In this document: positions 1 through 5,625 of the stretch, in pieces
How the letters are laid out: each line of letters opens with the position of its first letter
Position numbering within the stretch: the first letter of the stretch is position 1
Origin: Thermoleophilia bacterium
GTDB taxonomy: Bacteria; Actinomycetota; Thermoleophilia; Miltoncostaeales; Miltoncostaeaceae
Assembly: GCA_016463385.1 (NCBI GenBank)
Contig: JAEMRL010000087.1
Location: 1 to 8,417, forward strand
Length of the DNA: 8,417 nucleotides
Reading direction: 5' to 3'
Made by a program: the position numbers and the translations under genes
The notes under the pieces: generated by a model
The model's input: only the letters and a program-made list of their open reading frames with translations
Told to the model about the DNA's origin: nothing
The model's database searches: none

Positions 1-28
1 GGTCCGCGTCATCGAGTCGGCCCTCTGA
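1..28 (+). CDS. possible C-terminal end of a gene entering from the left
   Basis: The frame starting at base 2 reads VRVIESAL and then a TGA stop at 26-28. Codon third positions are all G or C, and the gene would end convergently just before the zinc-ribbon gene on the other strand. Eight residues are too few to name a family, so no function is proposed. The stretch could also be non-coding DNA that happens to be open. Confidence 0.35.
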
Positions 29-46
29 GGCGGCCGCTGGGTCTGC

Positions 47-256
47 TCAGCGCCGAGGATGGTGTGTGAGTCGCCGTCGCCAGCACCCCGTGTGCCAGTG
101 CCGTCGCATGTCGGGTGCCTCGACCGGGACCGCGACGATGTGGCCCGTTCCCGGCGCGATGTCGCGGTTGCAGCCGGGGCACACGTACCCCTTCAGCGCC
201 TCGTAGGGCTGGATCCGACGGACGTCGCACTCGACGGTCGCCGTGTACTCGATCAC
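47..256 (-). CDS. small zinc-ribbon protein, CxxC...HWHxxCW type
   Basis: This 69-residue protein has a clear metal-site layout: C26-P-G-C29, then H39, then H53-W-H55-x2-C58-W59. The pattern CPGC...GTGH...RRHWHxxCW is familiar to me from small conserved actinobacterial proteins, often misnamed 'ATP/GTP-binding protein'. I see no nucleotide-binding motif here. Zinc binding is inferred from the spacing, and the cellular role is unknown. It is predicted cytoplasmic, with no signal peptide or membrane helix. The GTG start at 254-256 follows GGGAG closely, an imperfect spacing, so translation may be coupled to the microprotein gene whose stop lies 16 nt upstream. The last ten residues are basic (R/H-rich). 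The gene is convergent with a possible gene ending at 28. Confidence 0.75.
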   Translation of the reverse strand: MIEYTATVECDVRRIQPYEALKGYVCPGCNRDIAPGTGHIVAVPVEAPDMRRHWHTGCWRRRLTHHPRR

Positions 257-272
257 GCTCCCGGTCCCGTCG

Positions 273-383
273 TCAGCCGAGGACCGCCCACACGAGCAGT
301 CCCGCGGCGATCACCAGCGCGGACGCGACGAACACGTAGTCCCAGGGTGATCGTCGGTGCGTTCGCTGAGGATTGAAGCCCAC
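273..383 (-). CDS. 36-residue single-helix membrane microprotein
   Basis: This small gene starts with GTG at 381-383 and stops with TGA at 273-275. The peptide has an Arg/His-rich N-terminus (QRTHRRS at residues 6-12), then WDYVFVASALVI and a continuous hydrophobic stretch to VWAVLG at the C-terminus. That gives one transmembrane helix over about residues 17-35, with the basic end predicted to be cytoplasmic. An in-frame stop lies two codons upstream of the GTG and no other plausible start precedes the helix. A GATAAT hexamer ends 5 nt before the GTG, suggesting a leaderless transcript. The zinc-ribbon gene follows after 16 nt, so the two probably form one unit. The layout resembles short conserved actinobacterial membrane peptides, but I cannot name a family. 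Function is unknown. Confidence 0.6.
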   Translation of the reverse strand: MGFNPQRTHRRSPWDYVFVASALVIAAGLLVWAVLG

Positions 384-388
384 ACCTC

Positions 389-394
389 ATTATC
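389..394 (-). promoter_or_regulatory. candidate -10 element for the microprotein/zinc-ribbon unit
   Basis: On the minus strand the hexamer GATAAT (five of six matches to TATAAT) is followed by 5 nt and the GTG start of the microprotein. A -10 box this close to a start codon is the typical layout of leaderless genes in actinobacteria and Deinococcus. No convincing -35 is visible; it would lie inside the divergent coding region. Confidence 0.45.
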
Positions 395-396
395 GT
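391..396 (+). promoter_or_regulatory. candidate -10 element for the DUF480 fusion gene
   Basis: TATCGT fits the actinobacterial TANNNT -10 pattern and lies 7 nt before ATG 404, which would give a leaderless or nearly leaderless mRNA. It overlaps the opposing GATAAT by four bases, so polymerase could not occupy both at once. No good -35 is visible, so this is tentative. Confidence 0.35.
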
Positions 397-403
397 GCGG
401 AAC

Positions 404-1126
404 ATGAGCGACACGCACGACGCGCCGACGGCCACATCGCACGGGGCGGACGCGACAGCACCCGCCGGCGCCCTCCTGGACGTCACCGAGGCCCGCATCC
501 TGGGATGCCTGATCGAGAAGGAGCGCACGACTCCCGCGGAGTACCCGCTGACCGCGAACGCCCTGATGCGGGCGTGCAACCAGAGCACCTCGCGACAGCC
601 CGTGGTCGCGTTCGAGGAGCGGATCGTGGACGCCGCGCTCGGTGCGATGAAGGGCCGGGGGTTGGTGCGCTTCGTGCACAGCCAGTCGAACCGGGCGACG
701 AAGTACCGCCACGTCGCGGACGAGGGGCTGGCGCTCGACCCGGAGTGGCGGATGAGGCCCGGCGAGGTCCCGGGCCGGGTGATCGGCCAGGTGGACGCCG
801 AGGAGGTCAACCGCGTCGCCGGGTGGATGGCGCAGATGGTGAAGAGGCGGAACCTGCCCGACAAGATCCTCCTGGTGCACCAGTTCGAGGACGGGATGAT
901 CGAGCGGCGCGCCCGCCTGCGGCCCCACCGGGGCATCGACTTCGTGCTGAACGCCGACGGCTTCGGCACGGCCTCCGCCAAGACCGGCACCTACCGCCGG
1001 GTCACCCGCGGGGACCACGGCTTCGCCACCGGCTTCAAGCTGTTCTACGAGGAGGACACCGGGCTCATGACGCCCGGCCAGGTCCTCCGCCTGAGCCCCC
1101 GTCCGGACGTCGTCATCTACGAGTGA
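404..1126 (+). CDS. chimeric protein: YceH/DUF480 winged helix fused to the C-terminal half of an exported-protein family
   Basis: The 240-residue protein has two parts. Residues about 24-103 match the first winged-helix domain of YceH (UPF0502/DUF480): LDVTEARILGCLIEKERTTP, then YPLTANALMRACNQ, and NRATKYRH at 96-103, close to E. coli YceH. The second YceH winged helix is absent. From about residue 108 the sequence (GLALDPEWRM, then PGRVIG-VDAEEVN, LLVHQF at 156-161, NADGFGT at 183-189, FKLFY at 211-215, and a final RPDVVIYE) resembles the C-terminal half of a hypothetical secreted or lipoprotein family I know from actinobacteria; that family's N-terminal half and signal peptide are missing. 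ATG 404 is preferred over in-frame GTG 395 because TATCGT fits a leaderless start and the DUF480 domain needs no extra residues. Regulatory or DNA-binding activity is plausible from the winged helix but unproven. Natural fusion, decayed gene and assembly chimera all remain possible. Confidence 0.85.
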   Translation: MSDTHDAPTATSHGADATAPAGALLDVTEARILGCLIEKERTTPAEYPLTANALMRACNQSTSRQPVVAFEERIVDAALGAMKGRGLVRFVHSQSNRATKYRHVADEGLALDPEWRMRPGEVPGRVIGQVDAEEVNRVAGWMAQMVKRRNLPDKILLVHQFEDGMIERRARLRPHRGIDFVLNADGFGTASAKTGTYRRVTRGDHGFATGFKLFYEEDTGLMTPGQVLRLSPRPDVVIYE

Positions 1127-1141
1127 CCGCGGGACGCGCGG
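1127..1141. terminator. weak hairpin between convergent genes
   Basis: CCGCG at 1127-1131 can pair with CGCGG at 1137-1141 around a 5-nt loop. It sits directly after the stop of the DUF480 fusion gene and 24 nt beyond the convergent permease stop. The stem is short and no T-run follows, so termination here is only a possibility. Confidence 0.2.
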
Positions 1142-1165
1142 CGGCTGATCGGGAGCGCGGCCGGG

Positions 1166-3679
1166 CTACGTGGCCTTGATCGCGTCCAGCACTTCGAGTC
1201 GCGTCGAACGGCGGGCCGGGATGAGGGCGGCCAGCAGTCCGAGCACGACCCCGGCGACCAGGATCAGCGCGAGCTGCCCGATCGGGATGCTGATCCCGAT
1301 GCTGGCCTCCGACAGGCGGTCGATGGTGCGGATCAGCGCCCATCCGACGAAGGTGCCGGCGATCAGCCCGGTCACGGTGCCGAGGCCGGCGATCAGGACC
1401 GACTCCAGCCGCACCATCCTCTGCACCTTGCGGTCGGTCATACCCACCACGCGCAGCAGTCCGAGCTCCTTGCGCCGCTCGAGGATCGAGAGCGAGAGCG
1501 TGTTGACGATCCCGATCAGCGCGATGATCACGCTCATCATCAGCAGGCCGTTCACCGCATTGATCACGAAGTCGAAGATCTGGCCCACCAGGCGCCCCAG
1601 GGCGTTGCCCTCGGTGAGCGTGATGTCCGGGCGCAGGGACGTCTTCTCCTCGATCGCGTCGGTCGTGTCCGACTGGCCGCCGCTCTCGACGTCGATGAAG
1701 GCGACCGTCGGGGCCGTGTCGCCCACGAGCGTGTCGAAGTCCTCCACGCCGACGATGCTCCCGACCAGGATGGAGTCGATCGAGTCCTTGACGATCGCCA
1801 CCACGGTGAGCCGCTCGGAGCGGCCCGTGTTGTTCGCGACGGTCACCGTGTCGCCGAGCGCCCGCCCGGCGTCCTCGGTCACGGCGATCGTGCCCGGGCG
1901 CAGATCGTCGAACGAGCCCTCGGTCACGTCGATGTCGGCGATCTCCTGCACCGCTGCGACATCGACGGTCGAGAGCAGCGAGGCCGTGCCGTCGATCGTC
2001 ACGGACTCCTGGCGGAAGCTCGACACCTGCTGGACGCCGTCGACCGACTCGAGGTCGCTCACGAAGGCGTCGTCGAGCGAGCCGCCGTCGCTCTGGATCA
2101 GGTAGTCGGCGCTCTCGAGCTTCTTGATCTCGCCGACGGCGAAGTCCTTGGCGCTGGTGCCCGCGACCGTCACGAGCGTCACGAGGAAGACCCCGATCAG
2201 CAGCGCGTTCGCCGTCGTCGCGGTGCGCTTGGGATTGCGTGCGGTGTTGTCGACCGCGAGGCGCCCCTCGAGGCCGAACCGCGACATGAGGGGCCGCATC
2301 AGGCGCGTCCCGCCGATGGCGATCAACGGTCCGGCGACGATCACGCCGACGAACAGCAGGAAGGCGCCCATTCCGACCACGAACGCGTTGCCGCCGAACA
2401 GCAGGCCGAGCACCCCCAGCACCAGGAGCGCCACCGAGGCGATGATCCGGCCGCGCGAGGGGCGCGTCGACTCGACGGCGGCGTCGCGCAGGGCCTCGAT
2501 CGGCTCCGTCCGCGATGCGCGGCGCGCCGGGATCATGACCGAGGCGACCGTGATGATCGTGCCGATCAGGATGCCGGAGACCACCGTCGCGGGCCTCACG
2601 GCGATCCCCCCGCCCGGCAGGGCGACGCCCACGGCCTCCAGCACGACCATCACGAGAAAGGCCAGGCCGATGCCGGTGACGACGCCGAGCAGGGAGCCCA
2701 GGAGCCCCACCACGACGCCCTCCCAGCGCAGCGAGCGCCGGATCTGCTTCGGGGTGGCCCCGATGGCCGACAGCACGGCGATCTCGCGCAGGCGCTGGGC
2801 GACGATGACGCTGAAGGTGTTGTAGATCACGAACGCGCCCACCAGCAGCGCGAGAATCGAGAAGGCCTGGAGAGCGTTCTTGAGCACGCGGCCGATCGAC
2901 CCCGTCTCCTCGCGCCTGTCGGCGAGGAAGTCATCGCCCGTCTGGGCACGGAAGCCGTCCGGCACGAGCGGCTCGACGGCCGCGGCGAGCGCGGCCTGGT
3001 CGCCCGGCCCGCGCAGATAGAGGCTCTCGTACTCGACCTGGCCGTTGCTCAGCCAGTCGAACGCGGTCGCGGCCGGGATCGAGACGGTGCCCCCCTGGTC
3101 GAGGGCGTCCGAGTTGCCGAACTCGGTGATGCCGACGATCGTCGCCTCGGCCTGCCCCGCGAGGCTCAGGACCGTCACGGTCTGGCCGACCGTCAGATCC
3201 TCGCCGTCCGCCAGGCCGGTGTCGACCGCGATCTCGCCCGCCGCGGCCGGTGCGCGGCCCTCGCTCAGGCTGATGGGGTTCAGCTCGTCGTCCTCCACCC
3301 ACAGCCGGCCGGTCGCGCTGTCGCCGAAGGTGCTCCCGTCGGCGGCGAGGAAGGCCACGCGACCCGTGAGGATGCCCGCGCCCGCCTCGACCTCATCGAC
3401 GGCGAGGATGCGGTCGGCGACCGGCCCGGCGATGCGCGCCTGTTCGGCGTGACCTGTGGAGACGGTCGCGCCGCTCGCCTGCTCGTCGGTGTCGTCGACG
3501 ATGACCGCCAGGTCGACCGCGCCGTACTCGCGGGTGGCGTCCCCCTCGAGGGTGTCGATGACCCGGTCCGAGACGAAGCCGGTGGCCGTGAAGAACGCGA
3601 CGCCGGTGAGGATCGCGATCAGGGTGGCGATGTAGCGGCCGCGGTTGTGGCGCACGCCGCGCCAGGCGAGCTTCAGCAT
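1166..3679 (-). CDS. ABC transporter permease with two FtsX domains
   Basis: This 837-residue membrane protein is the permease partner of the ATPase encoded 7 nt upstream. About ten helices are visible: residues 17-37, three in the first FtsX domain (268-293, 319-350, 365-385), two central helices (411-430, 432-455), one at 489-508, and three in the second FtsX domain (705-730, 758-782, 801-822). Each FtsX domain carries the usual cytoplasmic motifs: RLREIAVLSAIGATPKQIRR (296-315) with PARRASRTEPIEAL (384-397), and RRKELGLLRVVGMTDRKVQR (735-754) with PARRSTRLEVLDAI (821-834). Two large, acidic, MacB-like extracytoplasmic regions lie at about 38-265 and 510-700. The length is normal for actinobacterial duplicated permeases. 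Type VII ABC proteins of this kind act mechanically or export lipids, lipoproteins or drugs. The substrate cannot be read from sequence. The ATG start sits just after the ATPase stop. Confidence 0.93.
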   Translation of the reverse strand: MLKLAWRGVRHNRGRYIATLIAILTGVAFFTATGFVSDRVIDTLEGDATREYGAVDLAVIVDDTDEQASGATVSTGHAEQARIAGPVADRILAVDEVEAGAGILTGRVAFLAADGSTFGDSATGRLWVEDDELNPISLSEGRAPAAAGEIAVDTGLADGEDLTVGQTVTVLSLAGQAEATIVGITEFGNSDALDQGGTVSIPAATAFDWLSNGQVEYESLYLRGPGDQAALAAAVEPLVPDGFRAQTGDDFLADRREETGSIGRVLKNALQAFSILALLVGAFVIYNTFSVIVAQRLREIAVLSAIGATPKQIRRSLRWEGVVVGLLGSLLGVVTGIGLAFLVMVVLEAVGVALPGGGIAVRPATVVSGILIGTIITVASVMIPARRASRTEPIEALRDAAVESTRPSRGRIIASVALLVLGVLGLLFGGNAFVVGMGAFLLFVGVIVAGPLIAIGGTRLMRPLMSRFGLEGRLAVDNTARNPKRTATTANALLIGVFLVTLVTVAGTSAKDFAVGEIKKLESADYLIQSDGGSLDDAFVSDLESVDGVQQVSSFRQESVTIDGTASLLSTVDVAAVQEIADIDVTEGSFDDLRPGTIAVTEDAGRALGDTVTVANNTGRSERLTVVAIVKDSIDSILVGSIVGVEDFDTLVGDTAPTVAFIDVESGGQSDTTDAIEEKTSLRPDITLTEGNALGRLVGQIFDFVINAVNGLLMMSVIIALIGIVNTLSLSILERRKELGLLRVVGMTDRKVQRMVRLESVLIAGLGTVTGLIAGTFVGWALIRTIDRLSEASIGISIPIGQLALILVAGVVLGLLAALIPARRSTRLEVLDAIKAT

Positions 3680-3686
3680 CGGACGC

Positions 3687-4430
3687 CTACGCGTCGAAGC
3701 GCTTCATGCGGTCGAGCACCTTGTCGGTGGTCGGCTCGGGCATCTCGTCGATGATCTGGCCGTCGGCCAGGAACAGCACGTTGTCGGCGTAGGAGGCCGC
3801 GTGCGGATCGTGGGTCACCATCACGATCGTCTGGCCCACCTCATCGACGGCCCGGCGCATGAAGGTGAGGATCTCGATGCCGGTGCGCGAGTCGAGCGCG
3901 CCGGTGGGCTCGTCGGCGAAGACGATCTCCGGGCGGGGCACGAGCGCCCGGGCGACCGCCACGCGCTGCTGCTGACCTCCCGAGAGCTGGCTGGGGAGGT
4001 TGTCGAGGCGGTTGCCCAGCCCCACCGTGGCGACCACCTCGTCGAACCACTTCGGCTCGGGCTCCTCGCCGGCGAGCGTCAGGGGCAGCACGATGTTCTC
4101 GCGCGCGGTCAGCGATGACACCAGGTTGTACTGCTGGAAGATGAAGCCGAGCCGGTCGCGGCGCAGCAGCGTGAGCTCGGTCTTGTCGAGCCCCGAGATG
4201 TCGGTCTCGCCGATGTAGGCCGAGCCGGACGTGAGCCGGTCGAGCCCCGCGACGCACTGCATCAGGGTGCTCTTGCCCGATCCCGACGGCCCCATGATGG
4301 CCGTGAACCGGCCCTTCGGGAACGTGACGGTCACGCCCGCCAGCGCGTTGATCGCCGCCTCTCCGGAGCCATAGGTCTTCACGGCGTCAACCGAGCGGGC
4401 CGCGCCGGTGTCGGCGGCGGTCGTGCTCAT
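3687..4430 (-). CDS. ABC transporter ATPase, MacB/LolD type
   Basis: The 247-residue ATPase powers the adjacent permease. All nucleotide-binding motifs are intact: Walker A GPSGSGKST (47-55), Q-loop Q99 in FQQYNLVSSLT, signature LSGGQ (149-153), Walker B IVFADEP with catalytic E174, D-loop GALDSRTG, and H-loop H207 in VMVTHDPHAASYA. The sequence FQQYNLVSSLTARENI and the pairing with an FtsX permease place it in the LolD/MacB/HrtA-like group. The ATG start has a good ribosome site, AGGGGG, 5 nt upstream. It is the first gene of a two-gene minus-strand operon whose promoter should lie in 4443-4700, divergent from the TolB/FlgO-like gene. No two-component regulator is adjacent. The substrate is unknown. 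Confidence 0.95.
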   Translation of the reverse strand: MSTTAADTGAARSVDAVKTYGSGEAAINALAGVTVTFPKGRFTAIMGPSGSGKSTLMQCVAGLDRLTSGSAYIGETDISGLDKTELTLLRRDRLGFIFQQYNLVSSLTARENIVLPLTLAGEEPEPKWFDEVVATVGLGNRLDNLPSQLSGGQQQRVAVARALVPRPEIVFADEPTGALDSRTGIEILTFMRRAVDEVGQTIVMVTHDPHAASYADNVLFLADGQIIDEMPEPTTDKVLDRMKRFDA

Positions 4431-4435
4431 CCGCG

Positions 4436-4441
4436 CCCCCT
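4436..4441 (-). promoter_or_regulatory. ribosome binding site of the ABC ATPase gene
   Basis: On the minus strand AGGGGG lies 5 nt before ATG 4430, a near-consensus Shine-Dalgarno that supports this start. It is stronger than most ribosome sites in the window. Confidence 0.6.
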
Positions 4442-4495
4442 GGCGGTCGCGGTGGGGTCCGCTGCGCTGGCGCTGCCCGAACGGAACACGGAGAA

Positions 4496-4533
4496 CCTCC
4501 GAGGGTCGGCCGGCCGTGCGGGCCGGAGGGTCG
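4496..4533. repeat. alternative hairpins flanked by GAGGGTCG direct repeats
   Basis: CCGGCC (4510-4515) and GGCCGG (4521-4526) form a perfect 6-bp stem around a 5-nt loop. CCTCCG (4496-4501) and CGGAGG (4524-4529) form a second 6-bp stem that shares bases 4524-4526 with the first, so the two cannot form together. GAGGGTCG occurs at 4501-4508 and again at 4526-4533, 25 bp apart. The block lies about 65-100 nt upstream of the ATPase start and could be an operator or sit in its mRNA leader. Confidence 0.45.
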
Positions 4534-4580
4534 CCGCACTCTGGTCCACGGGGACGGCGGCCGGAAGTGTCACGTTTCGG

Positions 4581-4658
4581 GTAACCGTTACGCCCACGTA
4601 ACCGAGTCGGGATCCGGGTCCGCCCGATCCCCTGCCGCCGGTCCTCGCCCCGGGTTAC
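4581..4658. promoter_or_regulatory. cluster of GTAACC-type sites, candidate operator
   Basis: GTAAC-C-GTTAC at 4581-4591 is a perfect 11-bp inverted repeat. GTAACCG recurs in direct orientation at 4598-4604, 17 bp after the copy at 4581-4587. The inverse, GGTTAC, appears at 4653-4658. These are the most AT-containing motifs in a very GC-rich region between two divergent genes, which suggests a regulator site or promoter elements. The binding protein is unknown. Confidence 0.4.
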
Positions 4659-4661
4659 GCT
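4656..4661 (+). promoter_or_regulatory. candidate -10 box for the TolB/FlgO-like gene
   Basis: TACGCT fits the TANNNT -10 pattern and sits about 88 nt before the ATG at 4749, predicting transcription from around 4668. No clear -35 is seen 16-18 bp upstream. It overlaps the last GTAACC-type site, so a protein bound there would block it. Confidence 0.3.
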
Positions 4662-4701
4662 GATGTCCGCCAGACGGAATCAGATGCGCGGAGCGGGGCC
4701 G

Positions 4702-4732
4702 GGGTGGCCGCGGAGTCCACCTGGGTGGCCGC
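4702..4732 (+). repeat. 10-bp direct repeat GGGTGGCCGC, 21-bp period
   Basis: GGGTGGCCGC occurs at 4702-4711 and 4723-4732, exactly two helical turns apart, just upstream of the ribosome site at 4739. Between them CCACC (4717-4721) can pair with GGTGG (4724-4728). The repeat could be a tandem operator or an RNA element in the leader. Confidence 0.4.
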
Positions 4733-4738
4733 CCGTAC

Positions 4739-4743
4739 GGAGG
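4739..4743 (+). promoter_or_regulatory. ribosome binding site deciding the ATG 4749 start
   Basis: GGAGG lies 5 nt before ATG 4749. It favours this start over the in-frame GTG at 4704, which would add 15 residues made partly from the 21-bp repeat. Confidence 0.65.
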
Positions 4744-4748
4744 CTGCG

Positions 4749-5612
4749 ATGCCACCACCCATCCACGACATGCTCTCGCCGGAATCCCCGGCCGGCCGGG
4801 GATTCGCCCCGGCCGCGGTCGAGGCGGCCCTCCAGCGCGTGCTCCGCAGCGACCCCGTGCGCGCATCGCGGCGCAGCTCCGACTTCCTGACCTTCGCCGT
4901 CGCCGAGGTCCTGGCGGGCCGCGGAGACCGTCTCAAGGAGCGGACGATCGCGATGGGGGCGCTCGGCCGCGGTGCCCGCTTCGATCCCCGGGTCGATCCG
5001 TCCGTGAGGGTCCAGGCGCGGCGCGTACGCGCCGCGCTCGAGCGCTACTACGCGGGCCCCGGCGCCGCCGATCCGCTGCGGATCGAGCTGCCGCGCGGTT
5101 GCTACGCGCCCGTCTTCAGGGCCAACGACGCGCCGCGCCTGACCGTCCTGCCCGCCGCGGCGAGGCCGACCGTCATCGCCGTCCTCACGCTGACGAACCT
5201 GACGCCCGGCGGGGAACACGACCATCTCGCCCAGGGGTTCTCCGAGACGCTCGTGGCGGCGCTCTCGCGCTGCCCGGACTGCCGTGTCGCCGGCCCTCTC
5301 CCACCCGGCGCGGACGGGGGCCCGCCTCCCGCGCAGCATGCGGCGGCGCAGTTCCTGACCGGCAGCGTGCGGGCGCGGGGAGGCGCGCTGCGCGTGTCCC
5401 TGCGGGTCGTGGACCCCGGGGTGGGAGAGACGACCTGGTCGCGGATCTTCGACTACGAACTCGACGCACCCGATCCGTTCGCGATCGAGGACGACATCGT
5501 CGCGGAGGTGGCGGCGGTGCTCTGCGGGCACGACGGCGTCGTGACCGTCGGGGCGGCCGCGGCGCCGCCGGCGACGGCTGAGGTCGCCGTCACGCGTCAG
5601 CCGGCGGGGTGA
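4749..5612 (+). CDS. TolB/FlgO-like protein with adenylate-cyclase-type N-terminal domain
   Basis: This 287-residue protein has two recognisable parts. Residues about 20-124 resemble the N-terminal domain of many proteobacterial and acidobacterial 'adenylate cyclase/TPR' proteins: SRRSSDFLTFAVAEVLAGRG-like helices, DRLKERTIAMGALGR, FDPRVDPSVRVQARRVRAAL, ERYYAG and RIELPRGCYAPVF. Residues about 140-260 resemble the TolB-N/FlgO-type domain: TVIAVLTLTNLTPGGEHDHLA, GFSETLVAALSR, FLTGSVR at 202-208, and TTWSRIFDYEL with PFAIEDDIVAEVAAVL. Related proteins usually carry a membrane helix between the domains or TPR repeats afterwards; neither is visible here. ATG 4749 is chosen because GGAGG lies 5 nt upstream; the in-frame GTG at 4704 lacks this. 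The gene is divergent from the ABC operon and may respond with it. Its biochemical activity is unknown; no cyclase catalytic domain is present. Confidence 0.8.
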   Translation: MPPPIHDMLSPESPAGRGFAPAAVEAALQRVLRSDPVRASRRSSDFLTFAVAEVLAGRGDRLKERTIAMGALGRGARFDPRVDPSVRVQARRVRAALERYYAGPGAADPLRIELPRGCYAPVFRANDAPRLTVLPAAARPTVIAVLTLTNLTPGGEHDHLAQGFSETLVAALSRCPDCRVAGPLPPGADGGPPPAQHAAAQFLTGSVRARGGALRVSLRVVDPGVGETTWSRIFDYELDAPDPFAIEDDIVAEVAAVLCGHDGVVTVGAAAAPPATAEVAVTRQPAG

Positions 5613-5620
5613 CCCCCCGG
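5601..5620. terminator. hairpin spanning the stop codon between convergent genes
   Basis: CCGG (5601-5604) and GGGG (5606-5609) can pair with CCGG (5617-5620) and CCCC (5613-5616), leaving one bulged C and a TGA triloop that is the stop region of the plus-strand gene. The two convergent stops are only 13 bp apart. Strong G-C pairing suits a bidirectional terminator, but there is no T-tract. Confidence 0.3.
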
Positions 5621-5625
5621 CCGCC

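Larger units (their letters stand above)
4431..4748. other. 318-bp divergent regulatory region
   Basis: No convincing gene lies here. The region holds the ATPase ribosome site (AGGGGG, minus strand, 4436-4441), an inverted-repeat block with flanking direct repeats (4496-4533), a cluster of GTAACC-type sites (4581-4658), a candidate plus-strand -10 box (4656-4661), a 10-bp direct repeat (4702-4732) and the GGAGG ribosome site of the plus-strand gene (4739-4743). It must contain the promoters of both divergent units. Confidence 0.7.

Noticed and set aside
25..50. CTGAG...CTCAG inverted repeat around GCGGCCGC as a terminator
   Set aside because: The stem is only 5 bp with a 16-nt loop and overlaps the zinc-ribbon stop; too weak to call.
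253..1018. Minus-strand open frames opposite the DUF480 fusion gene
   Set aside because: They lack any recognisable domain, and the plus strand carries strong YceH motifs. The real minus-strand gene here is the short microprotein at 273-383 in a different frame.
404..1126. Annotation as an intact YceH (UPF0502) protein
   Set aside because: Only the first winged-helix domain matches; residues after about 105 do not show the YceH second winged helix or coiled-coil end.
1170..2825. Two plus-strand open frames opposite the FtsX permease (1170-2105, 2124-2825)
   Set aside because: Ser/Thr/Arg/Pro-rich products without motifs; the opposite strand encodes a clear permease with conserved FtsX motifs.
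4680..5531. Minus-strand open frame of 283 codons opposite the TolB/FlgO-like gene
   Set aside because: Arg/Gly/His-rich shadow product; it would also run across the divergent regulatory region and has no ribosome site.
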